Below, one piece after another: positions 21,613 through 33,300 of a DNA stretch of 64,000 bases (position 1 is its first letter; the number at the start of each line of letters is the position of its first letter). The notes under the pieces were generated by a model. The model was not told the DNA's origin, made no database searches, and saw only the letters and a program-made list of their open reading frames with translations. Source of the DNA: Hypholoma sublateritium FD-334 SS-4 (lineage: Eukaryota > Basidiomycota > Agaricomycetes > Agaricales > Strophariaceae); assembly GCA_000827495.1 (NCBI GenBank), contig KN817537.1:275080-339079 (forward strand), given 5' to 3'. Both the position numbers and the translations under genes were made by a program.

Positions 21613-24199
21613 ATGACTACTCTCAATGGCTGGCACCGCGGGGAACGTGCTGTACGCAGGAAACTGGGCTTGGATGGCATTCCGTCGACAGCATCTTTGT
21701 GGAGTAATATTGCGGGCGAAGTACCAGAACAACATTCCACATTTCACACCACGCGACTTCCATTTCTTCCTGTCTGTATTTTGGATGACGAAGGCCGCCC
21801 TTGGGGATCTATTCTGGCCGGAAAGGATGGAAGACCTGGTTTCGTGCACTACCCGCGCTATAACACGTTTTCCATCGAAGCCAAGCTCTGGGCGGGTGAC
21901 CCCTTTCACAAAGTTGTCAACACCGTAGACTCAAATAGCGAGAATGAGCAGTTTTTAATCGCTGGGATCGGTGTTGAACTCTCTACGCGACGCCGAAACA
22001 AGTTCGCAGGGCACGTCCTAAGCGCCAACATTAGCGAAAATAACTTAAGTCTACAGCTGCGGGTAGACGAAGCACTAGGGTATGATGTCTTGATCTCTGC
22101 TCTTCGGCATCTCATTCTGACCCACGTATTTTGTAGAAACTGCCCGAAGTATATCACTCTTCGAGAATTGACGCCTGTAAACACCGCCTCAATCGTTATC
22201 GAAGACCGGCCGCAACTGCAACTCACGGATAGATTGTCAGATACCGCAATCGCATTCATTCTCGAATCCGATACGGCATTCTTTGGGACGACATATGCAG
22301 CGTCAAAAGAAGAATCGGCTTCATATCCCTCGCATCTGGGCATGAATCATCGTGGTGGTCGTCCCGGATTCGTTCGTGTAAAGCCATCCGATGGTCGTAC
22401 GATATATCTGCCTGATTTTTCTGGTAACATCGCTGTCTTCAAGTACTTGCGACGATTTGTTGACTATTTCAAAACAGGAAATCGTTTCATGACATCGCTG
22501 GGAAATGTTGAGGCTACGCCATACGCATGCCTCACTTTCATCTCATTCACCCGAGGAGACATACTCTATCTTACCGGGAATGCACGCAATGTGTACGGAT
22601 CTGAGGCTCGAGCCATCATGCCATTGCAAGACACGCTGACGGAAATCTTCATCACCGGGTACACGTTTGTTGAGAACGCCTTGCCAGCCCGCCAGATCCA
22701 GAGCGACATACAGCCAAGCCCATACAGCCCACCGGTCAAACGCCTCGCAGAAGAAGTGACACAAACACAGATGTTCTCATCTGAACGCCAGCCCACTGCT
22801 CTTTTGACTCGGATCACCATCCACAGTCCCACCATTGCGACTTTTGAGTGGGAATCCTCCGACCCGCTCCGGGTTGATCCTGGTCAAGCTGCAATTATGG
22901 ATTTTCGGCCACTTCTGGGCTCGCGGCAATATCAGCACATGTCTGCGCGGAACCCGAACCTCGTCAATGACGATTTCATCCGGACATGGACTATTTCCAG
23001 TGCCTCTCCGCCCGAGGCCGAATCGAAAACTTTCTCACTCACTATTCGGGAAAAACAGGGTGGGACGATCACAGGCCTGCTATTCAATACAGTGCCATTC
23101 ATCACTTCCCATCACCTGATCCATCAGTAAATGAACAAAATCATAACTTTTGTAACTACATTTTTCTTGGCACTCCAATTTCCCCAGAAACACCGGAAAT
23201 GAGCTCAGAAAGGTGAGGACTATCTTTGGTGTGAATTTCAAGTCAATNGGGTAAGTTTTCAGTATTTCGGCCTNNGAAAAATGGAACAAACCCTAACCCT
23301 ACGTCACATCCTTCCATAAATGGTATGTTACCATCACGGTCACACTGCTCCTCAACGGCGGCAGCTGACCAAAAAAGGCTTTTTTTGTTCCAAAGCATGT
23401 CCGGACATCATTTTTGAACCTTACTGGTGCCTATCCATCCCAGAAAATGTCAAATTGAAGCCGTTATTTTTTGTGGATTGCCCAAAAAAGTGGAACACCG
23501 TGGGAAAAAACNAGAAGAAAGCGTAAATCGTCTTCTTTTCATGGGTTTCCTTCCTAATAAAATCAGAAAAAATCCACAAAAATTTTCTTCACCCCAAACG
23601 GGAGGTGTCAAGGAGGTCATGGTGGGCACTGTATGCTCCGGAAACTCGTTCAATACAAGCCTGAAGCACTGGAGGACGCGAGGTCCCTCTCCCTGACAGT
23701 TGGCCTTGCTGGTATCACGGGAGAGTTCGTGTTGCCTGAGGCTTCGATTCCGAAGGTCCCAAGCACGTCAGTTCAGCACTTTGTATGGATCGCGGGTGGG
23801 ATCGGAGTGACGCCCTTTCTGTCAATGCTGTCTGCCCTTTCGAACTCGCCGACCCCTCGATCTCCCTACGATATTACGCTGGTCGTTTCCACAAACGAAC
23901 CTGATGTCATGGTCTCTCTTCTCGAAGCCGCCTTGGGACCTGAGGAATCATGGGCGGAACTTTCAATACATATCTTCACGAACGCTGTTTTGCCACTCCG
24001 CGAGTCAGCGCTTACCATCTCTCGTCATCGAGGACGACTCCGCCCTTCCTTCTTTGCTGAAAGGAGGCACCTATTTGAACAGACGAACACCGAAATTTAT
24101 CTCTGTGGCCCACAGTCTTATGAAGACTATGTTCTCGATTCATTGTCTACGTTTGGTATCGACCGTGGGTCCGTTCATCGTGAAGGTTTCGCATACTGA
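21613..24199 (+). pseudogene. Fused split-barrel flavin / FAD-NAD(P)H oxidoreductase, interrupted by a MITE
   Basis: Start MTTLNGWHRGERAVRRKLG at 21613. The N-terminal half resembles the pyridoxamine-phosphate-oxidase-like FMN split barrel (LPFLPVCILDDEGRPWGS, GRPGFVHYP, GRPGFVRVKP, IYLPDFSGN). The C-terminal half is ferredoxin-reductase-like: RTWTISSA (FAD motif), FVWIAGGIGVTPFLSML (NAD(P) loop) and IYLCGPQSYEDYVLDSL, ending HREGFAY. No introns. The frame is open to 23087. There a 542-bp element flanked by TA (23090-23631) interrupts it, bringing a stop at 23128-23130. The frame resumes at 23634. Counting 21613-23089 plus 23634-24199 gives exactly 681 codons, so the element is the only lesion. 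As it stands, only a protein lacking the NAD(P)-binding lobe can be made, unless the element is spliced out. Role unknown; bacterial relatives are flavin or haem-linked electron-transfer reductases. Confidence 0.8.
23090..23631. mobile_element. 542-bp TA-flanked MITE (non-autonomous Tc1/mariner-like DNA element)
   Basis: The ends are CAGTGCC... and ...GGCACTG, perfect 7-bp inverted termini extended imperfectly to about 20 bp (left CAGTGCCATTCATCACTTCC, right end in complement CAGTGCCCACCATGACCTCC). Both ends abut a TA dinucleotide (23088-23089 and 23632-23633), as expected for target-site duplication by Tc1/mariner-type transposases. There is no transposase frame inside. The interior is AT-rich, contains N bases, and its base composition differs from the host gene. 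Removing the element with one TA restores the host frame exactly. Confidence 0.85.
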
Positions 24200-24829
24200 T
24201 GCTCAGACGGCGGCGTTACCGTTCAATCATGCCATATGTATGTTCAGCATTTTTTTGTCCTCGCTGTTTGTATCTATCTTTTAGAAGTATCATCACTAGT
24301 ATCCGAGCATCTATCATCGGAAATATAATTTTACTCTGTTTTCATTAAGATGCCCTATCTGTAGAAGCAGTTCATCGCGCCAACATCCTAATATTTGCGA
24401 TATTCAGTGCACTGTTCGAGGCTTCGAGCTCAAGGAGCGTCCGGCCCGCTTAACCGCTGTCCCATTTGCCAGCGAGTTGTCACCTTGTAACTTGCTTGTA
24501 ATCAACTTCCAGTACCTGATCAAGCCGTCGACGGACGCCTACCAGAAACTGCATCGAAATGAAGACATAAAACACGGTGTGTGTGTCTCCGAATCTGCGT
24601 TCTCCGAACACACCGTTTATATACTAAACTAGAAATGTCATACAAGCGGCAAATCCTCACATCCATGAGTGGCTTAAACGGATGTCAACCCAACTCTCGG
24701 CCTAGGCAGTGTGGTACGGGTATCGTCATATCCTCATGTCATTAAGCTCTACATGACTAGTGTCAGTATATAGTTCGCATCACGGCGAGCTTGAGGCTCT
24801 CAAGAAATTCGACCTATTATACCATCTCA
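24200..24829. other. Intergenic
   Basis: No gene recognised. An imperfect inverted repeat (ACACGGTGTGTG near 24571 against CACACCGTTT near 24610) is present, of unknown meaning. Confidence 0.4.
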
Positions 24830-26708
24830 CCCCGGAACTTCTCTAGAACGTGTCCCGTACTACACCCAGGCTGTGCATGAACAACATACTCTGTTCTATC
24901 CGAACCGACTTCCATTCCTTCCCGTGTGTATCTCAGACGACGCAGGAGGCAGGCTGTCATTGGGGGATCCATCCTTGCCGGTTAGGATGGGAAACCTGCT
25001 TTATACATCACCCCCGCTTTAACACGCTCTTCATCGAAGCCCATGTGTGGAAACACGACGAAAGAACATCTCAGTAGCCCAGGAAGGCGGGAAAGGCTTG
25101 ATTCCCAGGATTGGTGTTGAGGTTTCCACGAGAAGGAGGAACAAATTCGCAGGACATGGAATCTGCGAATGTGCGAGACGGCGACCGGACGATGGATGTA
25201 ATGGTGAATGGGGTAATGGGGTATGACGTACGCTCGTTATCTTCTAGTTCTGCGACATCTTCTCTGATTACATTTATGATAGGACATGATAGAAACTGTC
25301 CAATGTGCATCGTTTTTCGAGAGCTGACGGTCTTCTCGTATACCAACCGTCTTCGGATTCAACATTGCCTGAATACAAAGTCAACATTACTAGAAACCGC
25401 CACTACTCCTCGGCCTCGAATACGACAACAATATCTATATCATGAAGGGAGGAAACGGATTTACGGCCTTCCTATCTGGATATGAATCGGCGTGGTGGTT
25501 GGGTCCGGTTCATTGCATGAAACCACCTGATATGCGCATAGTGTTTGTCCCTGACTTTCCTCGTAAATTTAACTTGCTTTGCTAATCTCTGTTGAATGCG
25601 GCTACATAACACTTCTTTTTTGAATTAGAGGACCTTTACATGACGTCGTCTAGACCTCTCCGAACGACATATTTTATCTGATTGGACAAGCGCGAAATGT
25701 ATACGGTCCTAAGGCTCGCGCTACTTCACATCTGCACTGTGCTCTCACTGAAGTCTTCGTCGCCGGCTACACCCCAGCGTAATAGAAGTCAACAGGCCCA
25801 CAGTCTGCCTGTCAAACCTCGCCGAAGAGTTATATAACCTTGAATGTTCTCATCTGAATGACAACCAACCGCGCTTTTGACTCGTATAGTCCTCCAGTCC
25901 CACCATCGTTACTTTGGAGTGGGAATCCTCCGACCCGTTATAACCTGCGCCTGTTGAAGCTGCTATTATGGCCTGCGGCCGCTTCTTAGCCTTCGGCACT
26001 GTCAGCTGAGAGCCCAAACCGTGTCGACGACTATTTCAGTCCTGCTTGGCGATTTCCCGTGCTGCGCCTGAATCCGAGTCTAAATATCTCTCACTGACGA
26101 TCCGGAAGCACCGGGGAGGAATGTTCACAGTTCAACTAATTAAGACTTCAACCGAGTCAAATCTTGATACGCCGGAGGACGCGAGTGACTTATCGCTCGA
26201 ACTAACATCACTAGTGATTCCGGGCCTCCGAAAAGTCGACACCGAAAACAAAAAGCTGCGGCCTGCCACCGTCGTGACAAGAGCTGAACACCTTTTGGGC
26301 ATGGCCAGGGGTGGCACCACTGTCATCTATTCTTACTACGATGTCTAGGTCTTCGCAAACCGGCTTCTTTATGAATCCACTTTGATAGACTTTTGCTGGG
26401 GGTATCTTCTCAAGGACGCGTCGGAATCGGACGAATCATGGACAAATTTCAACGTTCAACGATCACAAAACCCATCTTCCAGCATTTCTGTCCACAAACG
26501 TTCCTCTACTACCTTCCATGAAATAAGTACTTCATATTTTTTAGCATCGAGGGTGACTCTGATTGTCTGTTTCTGTAAGGAGTCACTTCGGTACATAAGT
26601 AGCGACAGTCTATTTATGTGCACGTCAGCATTTCAATTTTCTCAAAAAAGTAATAGTCCGACTTCAGTCAGACTTGAATATGCTCGCCCGTGAAGGCTTC
26701 GCGTACTG
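24830..26708 (+). pseudogene. Decayed copy B of the fused flavin oxidoreductase
   Basis: Stretches similar to the 21613 gene occur in order. 24860-25070 matches its GRPWGS...PRYNTFSIEA region. 25080-25480 matches the second part of the split-barrel half. 25640-25990 matches the region before and including FEWESSDP. 26050-26340 follows the FAD domain (SESKYLSLTIRKHRGG), and the end at 26689-26708 (GTGAAGGCTTCGCGTACTGA) matches GTGAAGGTTTCGCATACTGA at the end of the intact frame. Numerous frameshifts and stops are present. No MITE is present at the corresponding site, so the duplication predates the insertion or involved an empty allele. Confidence 0.8.
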
Positions 26709-27353
26709 AAAGCCTAGTATTTTCCCAAATACCGCTCATCGATATCTCACAATCAGCTCCACATCAATCGAAGAGCTGCCTGGCAAGCGCAGACCGGTTC
26801 ATCAGCTTGTGTGAATACACAATTCGCTTTGTTTCTACTCCGCCCCACGTAAGGTCTTGTGAGCATTCGTTTTGTTCACTGGTCGTAAATATACCAACTA
26901 ACATGATGTTGGTAGTGCCCCCCAAGGCGTCGGGTAGACTGGAGAAAGAGCCGGAATTTTGTCAGCATGCTCATTTTTCCCAGCTATTACACCTTTTCAT
27001 GGGATCAACCAATATTTGAAGGAAGATTATCCCTCATTTAGGATCTGCTCTTCCTCGTTGAGGTCAAAATAGCAAGGATGCCACGGCTCTCGATGTCCTT
27101 TTTCGCAGAGTACTAGAAAAACACCACATTCAAATTTCGAACTGACCTCCTCGGTCTATATTTAGGACACTTGCGCTCAAGTACATTCTAAACGCAAATG
27201 TAATAACTGCGGTCGAGCCATTACATCGCGGGTCGTGGTACATTTATCGGATAGCCGCAATTTAAGGCTATATTCACGGCCCAGTAAAAGGTATATAACC
27301 TTCGTGTCATCCCTTCTTTTGACTAACCTCGCCAGGTTCTGCAATTCTGCGCG
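26709..27353. promoter_or_regulatory. Upstream region of copper radical oxidase 2
   Basis: Similar along most of its length to 30600-31196 upstream of copy 3. Shared blocks include TCAGCATGCTCA, GGAGAAAGAGCCGGA and CGCAAATGTAAT..CTGCGGTCGAGC. TATATAA lies at 27292-27298, 62 bp before the ATG. No gene is seen. Confidence 0.6.
27292..27298 (+). promoter_or_regulatory. TATA box of copper radical oxidase 2
   Basis: AAAAGGTATATAACCTTCG, conserved to the base in copy 3 (31136-31142), and 61-62 bp upstream of each start codon. Confidence 0.7.
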
Positions 27354-29465
27354 ATGCTTTTAACCCGATCACTATCGTCATCACTTTCTCTCCTTGCTCT
27401 CGCAACTTCTGCTGCCGCTGCAGGATGGGAGTTTATCGAGGTCGGACAGAGCGGTGTCATTGCCTTGGAGGTAATCATCGTCTCCCCGACACTCGCGATT
27501 TTTTTCGATCGCGCGACAAACGATCCGCTCATGGTAGACGGGCATGCCGCTTGGGGTGCCCTCTGGAACCTCGAGACGAGCAAAGCTTCCGCGCTTAACC
27601 TCGTCACCGACACATTCTGTGCTTCGGGTGCGATTTTGAGTAATGGCACGATGGTAAATTGACATTCCCTTTTCTCGTGATAATTACATATTACTGGAAC
27701 TTCATGTTAGGTTAGTGTCGGAGGAAATGTCCCTGCCAATCCTGCAGCCCAAGATGGTCGTATGGGCCTTCGCCTGTTCAATCCGTGCGCTGATCCTACC
27801 GGTGCCAACTGCACTGTATTTGAGGATCCCGCAACCCTCCATCTCAACCAAACCCGCTGGTACCCCTCGACGGCGAGGATCTTCGACGGCTCTATCGTGA
27901 GTATTTAGCGTAATGCCACATTTTTCTCGTCTAACGGCTTCGCACAGATAATTGTTGGCGGAATGCACGAGGAAACACCTTTCTATAACACAGATCCTGT
28001 CAACAGCTTCGAGTTCTTCCCGTCAAAGGACAACAACACACCCCGTCCTTCTCCATTCTTGGAGCGCAGTTTACCAACCAACCTATTCCCGCGGTATGAT
28101 TTTCTCTTGGCTGACTGAACAAATCGACATTAAATCTACTGGCAGTGTCCTTGCCCTTCCCGACGGAACGCTATTGATGATAGCGAACAACCAAACTATC
28201 ATATACGACATCGAGAAAAAAACGGAGACAATTCTTCCCGACATTCCAAATGGCGTGCGCGTTACCAACCCATTCGACGGAACGGCTGCTCTACTGCCTT
28301 TGTCGCCGCCTTTGTACACTCCGGAAGTCCTTGTCTGCGGTGGTTCCAACTCAACCCAGCTCATGCCATCGACATTGCTCTCTTCACAAGATCCGGCATC
28401 CGACCAATGCAGCCGTTTGACTCTGACTCCCGAAGGAATCGCGAAGGGATGGCAAGTCGAGCGTCTATTGGAGCCGCGAATCATGCCAGAAATGATCCTC
28501 ATGCCCAACGGTGAAGTTTTGATTATTAACGGCGCCTTGACGGGATACGCTGCAGTTGCGTCTGTGGGCGATCCCATCGGAAACTCCAACGCCGATCACC
28601 CAGTGTAAGTTGTTTCATTCAATTCCACTGCAAGTATCCCATTGTCTCGTTATAGCTTTACGCCGTCTATTTACACTCCAAATGCGCCCCTCGGAAAACG
28701 TATCAGCAACGCGGGCCTACCTGCCTCCACTGTCGAGCGGATTTACCACTCTGGGGTTACCTTGACGCCGCAAGGGTACGTAGTTCCTCGATTGAAGATG
28801 ACAGCGCCGCCCCTGACGTGTTTTTGGATATTTCATAGAAACATTCTTGTTGCCGGGAGCAACCCAAACAACGATGTCGTGAATAACACTGTGCACGCTA
28901 GGTAAAATTATCAAACACTCATAATAATTCGAGGGTAACTCACGCAATTCATGCAGCCAATTTACCGTCCAGACCTTGAACCCGCCGTTTTTCTCTGTCG
29001 CACGCCCCAGCATTGTCAAAGCTCCGACTCAACTCGCCTTCAACTCTCGATTCGACCTGCAGGTAACGATACCCAATAACCTTAGGGCGTCCACTATCCA
29101 GGGTGAGTATCTGATGATAGGTATATCCGCTCGATACGACTGGCTTTAATGCACGTCTCAACTTTAGTCGCTTTAATGGACCTGGGCTTCTCTTCTCATG
29201 CATTCCATTCCAGCCAAAGATTAGTGTTCATGGACGCTATCTTGTCGTTTGATCGCAAGACTCTTACCGTTACCAGTCCTCCCAACAACAGAGTATTCCC
29301 TCCAGGCCCAGGTGAGAGATCGGTATATTATTCTCAGAGACGCACCGCTAACAATATTTAGGATGGGTTTTCGTCACCATCGATGATGTAACCAGTGAGG
29401 CAGCACACGTTATGGTAGGAAACGGGCTGTCTCCCCCCGTCAGAGATCAAGGTATCCCTCTATAA
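27354..29465 (+). CDS. Copper radical oxidase, glyoxal-oxidase-like (AA5_1 type), copy 2
   Basis: ATG at 27354 with a signal peptide ([20 protein letters not shown], cleavage likely near AAA|GW). Active-site elements: [10 protein letters not shown] (Cys), [14 protein letters not shown] (Tyr), [13 protein letters not shown] (Tyr-His) and [13 protein letters not shown] (His). Glycosylation sites such as NQT, NGT and NTP are frequent, as expected for a secreted fungal enzyme. The last exons read [20 protein letters not shown] and end GIPL plus TAA at 29463-29465. Introns sit at the same sites as in copies 1 and 3. All metal ligands are intact, so an active H2O2-producing aldehyde oxidase is expected. 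Very close paralogue of copy 3, and part of a tandem unit with an upstream oxidoreductase relic. Confidence 0.93.
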
Positions 29466-29861
29466 ATCACACCAACGGTATGTCCTTGTCGTCGGACCCA
29501 TATTACTTTTGTATATCTCTTGTATGGAGATGAATCTGTAGCGATGAGCCGAATTGAAAAGCCATCATTTTTTCAAAACATTTTCGGCAATATCTCCAAA
29601 AATATCTATAGCTCAGAGCAAACTCAGAATGCAACTGCAAGGTTACCGCAAGGCTGCGGTCTCGAGTAGCCTCACTAGGTATTGGTACAACCTTCGTAGG
29701 ATCAGCGTCTATTCGTCTATGAACGAGAGGATGCATAGGTGATATTGACATCGCGCGTCGCGTATTGGTCGCGTACCACCGTTACGCGTCGCGCCTGCGC
29801 TACATATGATCAGGTGACATGAAATGCGAGCAAAATGCTTGGCACCGTAGGCACTTGCTTG
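29466..29861. other. Intergenic 3' flank of copy 2
   Basis: No gene is seen. It contains a short run of CGCGTCGCGTATTGGTCGCG-type repeats at about 29752-29795. Confidence 0.4.
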
Positions 29862-30540
29862 CCACCAATCTCTGACCTACTCGTCCACCACGGTGACTGT
29901 CCCACCATCACTACTTTTGAGTGGGAATTCGCTGTCCCGCTCCAGGCTGTGCTTGACCTGCAGCAATATAAACGCATGTCAGCTGAGAGCCCGAACCCCG
30001 TATTCGCGCCTACCTGGTCGGACTCCAGTGCTGCGCCGCCAAAACCCGAGGGAACGGTCTCTTTTGGTCAACTGTAGTGTTGGAGGCACGAGGGCTCTGT
30101 TGCTCATTCCAACTTTGCCATATCACAGGTGATTTCTGAAATCATAGACATCTGAACCGCAAGGCATATCGCAGCCCGTATAGCTGCTATTGTCGCGGCG
30201 GCGTCACAGGCCAGCTTTGTACACGGTAAGGGGATTTGAGTTGATTTGGTTTCAGTACATACTGACTGCGATGTTCAAGTCTCCGACAGACCACTTCCTT
30301 ATGAACCCATTTTGATGATATCTACCTTTGGTTATGGGGCCGGGCGAGTCCGAATGGATCAGCCTTCGAATATCTCTATTCACGAACGTTCCTCTACCAC
30401 TTTGTATCCCATAAAGAATCGACATCTCTCAGCATCAAGGGCGGCGCTGACTATTTATTTCAGGTATGGGGTCATTTCTTCAATAAAAAACACCGAAATC
30501 TAACTGTGTGGACTTTCGCATTTCGATTTGCCAGAAAGGT
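29862..30540 (+). pseudogene. Decayed copy C (C-terminal part only) of the fused flavin oxidoreductase
   Basis: 29890-30060 matches the block around FEWESSDP...QYQHMSARNPNLV (here GTGACTGTCCCACCATCACTAC-type sequence followed by CAGCAATATAAACGCATGTC). 30350-30530 matches the NAD(P)-lobe end (ACACCGAAATCTAACTGTGTGG against ACACCGAAATTTATCTCTGTGG at 24087). The N-terminal half is absent. Stops and frameshifts throughout. Confidence 0.75.
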
Positions 30541-31196
30541 GAGTGTCGAATCTGCCCTTTGTCACCGCAAAAAAGCTTTTGTGCTGATAATTCGAATAGT
30601 CTCGACCAATTCCTGACAATATCTCATTTAGCTCCACTTCAGTCGAGGAACTTGCTGGTAAGCGCAGCTCGGCTCATCAACTTGTGTGAACACAAACTCG
30701 CGTTATCTCCTCTTCGCGTACGGTCTTGTGAGCAACCGTTTCGTTCAACCGTTGTAAATATACCAGCTAATATGCTGTAGGCAGTACCCTCAACTGACCG
30801 GGTAGCTTGGAGAAAGAGCCGGATTTTTGTCAGCATGCTCAAATTCTCAGGCGATAAATATGAACTGATGTTTCCCGGAAGATTGACCCACATTTAGGAT
30901 TCACTTTTCCATGTTGAGGTCAAAATAGCAAAGATGCCATGGACCTCAAAGTTCTTTTTCGCAGAGTAATGCGAAAATAATCAAATTCAACTTACGAACT
31001 GACCTACTTGCTCTAAATTTAGGATACATCCTAAACGCAAATGTAATGTCTGCGGTCGAGCTACTACATTACGGGTCGTGGAATACTCACTGTGCTAATG
31101 CATCTTTCCAGTTATAATCGTGGGTCATAAAAAGGTATATAACCTTCGCGCTATCCCTTTTCTGACTAACCTCGCCAGGTTCCACATTTCTGCGCG
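30541..31196. promoter_or_regulatory. Upstream region of copper radical oxidase 3
   Basis: Duplicate of 26709-27353, with the same ordered blocks and a TATATAA at 31136-31142. No gene. Confidence 0.6.
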
Positions 31197-33300
31197 ATGC
31201 GTTTGAGCCGATCATTATCGTCATCCTTTTCTTTGCTTGCTGCTGCTGCTTCTGCTGCTGCAGCAGGATGGGAGTTTATTGAGGTCGGACAGAGCGGTGT
31301 CATTGCCTTGGAGGTAATCATCGTCTCCCCGACTCTCGCCATTTTCTTCGATCGCGCTACAAATGATCCACTTATGATTGACGGGCACGCCGCCTGGGGA
31401 GCCCTCTGGAACCTCGAAACAAGCAAGGCATCTGCGCTCAACCTTGTTACAGACACATTTTGTGCTTCGGGTGCGTTTTTGAGTAATGGAACAATGGTAG
31501 GTCATTAACTATTTCTCTCAATGATTACGCGTCGCTGACATTTCACTTTAGGCTAGTGTTGGAGGAAATATCCCCGCCAATCCTGCGGCGCAAGACGGTC
31601 GTATGGGTCTTCGCCTGTTCAACCCGTGCGCTGATCCCACTGGAGCTAACTGTACGGTATTTGAGGATCCTGCGACCCTTCACCTTAACCAAACGCGATG
31701 GTATCCCTCGACAGCAAGGATATTCGACGGCTCTATCGTGAGCGCTCGGCATAGCGTGATACAATTCTTTCTAACAGATTTACGCAGATAATCGTCGGTG
31801 GAATGCACGAAGACACACCTTTCTATAACACGGATCCTGTCAACAGCTTCGAGTTTTTCCCATCAAAAGATAACAACACCCCGCGCCCTTCTGCTTTCTT
31901 GGAGCGCAGTTTACCAGTCAACTTATTCCCTCGGTATGAACTTCTATATATATCCTATTGAGCGCACTGACATTTAAACTATTTGGTAGGGTCTTTGCTC
32001 TTCCCGACGGAACGCTGTTGATGATAGCAAACAACCAAACTATCATATACGACATCGAGAAAAAAACGGAGACGATCCTCCCTGACATTCCAAATGGTGT
32101 CCGCGTTACCAATCCTTTCGACGGAACGGCCGCTCTACTGCCTTTGTCGCCGCCTCTGTACACTCCGGAAGTACTCGTCTGTGGTGGTTCTAACTCGAGT
32201 CAGCTCATGCCGTCGACATTGCTCTCGTCTCAAGATCCGGCATCCGATCAATGCAGCCGTTTGACTCTGACTCCCGAAGGAATCGCGAAGGGATGGCAAG
32301 TCGAGCGTCTATTGGAGCCACGAGTCATGCCAGAAATGATTCTGATGCCCAATGGCGAAATACTGATTATCAACGGCGCCTTGACGGGATACGCTGCAGT
32401 TGCATCTGTTGGCGATCCCATCGGGAACTCCAACGCTGATCACCCCGTGTAAATCTGTTCACTCAATTTTTCTTCACGCATATCTCATCATCTCAATTTA
32501 GCTTCACGCCGTCGATATACACTCCAAATGCGCCCCTCGGAAAGCGTATCAGCAACGCGGGCCTGCCTACCTCCAATGTTGAGCGAATGTACCACTCTGG
32601 AGTTACTCTGACGCCACAAGGGTACGCAATTGACACTAATTTCATAAAAGTGTACCGCTAACGTATTCATAGAAACATTCTTGTTGCCGGAAGTAACCCA
32701 AACAGCGAAGTTGTGAATAATACTGTACATGCTAGGTAAACGACATACATTCACAACTGTTCAAGAGTATCTCACACCGCACATGCAGTCAATTCACTGT
32801 TCAGACCTTAAACCCGCCCTTTTTCTCCGTCGCGCGCCCCAGCATCGTCAAAGCTCCGACTCAACTCGCCTTCAACTCTCGATTCGAGCTGCAGGTAACG
32901 ATACCAAATAACCTTAGGGCGTCCACTATCCAGGGTGAGCATGTATGAGAAGTATCTAGGCTGTGCAACTGGGGTTAACGCACGTCTCGCCTTTAGTTGC
33001 TTTAATGGATTTGGGATTCTCCTCCCATGCGTTCCATTCAAGCCAAAGATTGGTGTTCATGGATGCTATCATGTCGCTTGACCGCAAGACCCTTACTGTT
33101 ACAAGTCCACCTAACAACAGGGTGTTCCCTCCAGGCCCCGGTAAGAGACTCGCAATATAACTCCTCGAGATAAAGCACTGACGATATATCTCTTAGGATG
33201 GATTTTTGTCACCATCGACGATGTAACCAGCGAAGCAGCACATGTTATGGTAGGAAATGGGCTGTCTCCCCCCGTCAAAGACCAAGGTATCCCTCTCTAA
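31197..33300 (+). CDS. Copper radical oxidase, glyoxal-oxidase-like (AA5_1 type), copy 3
   Basis: ATG at 31197. The signal peptide contains a short repeat-derived run ([12 protein letters not shown]) encoded by a GCTGCT microsatellite. Ligand motifs are all present: [50 protein letters not shown]. The stop TAA at 33298-33300 follows GIPL. Exon borders are as in copy 2, and most substitutions between the two are silent or in introns (for example EETPFYN against EDTPFYN, and SFDRKTL against SLDRKTL), which suggests purifying selection since duplication. Function as for copy 2: extracellular aldehyde oxidation with H2O2 release. Confidence 0.93.

Noticed and set aside
21613..23130. Open frame taken as a complete ~506-residue protein
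   Set aside because: Its last 13 codons lie inside the TA-flanked element and the NAD(P) domain continues in frame beyond it at 23634.
23288..23300. AACCCTAACCCTA resembling fungal telomere repeats
   Set aside because: Only two units, inside the MITE; far too short for a telomeric tract.
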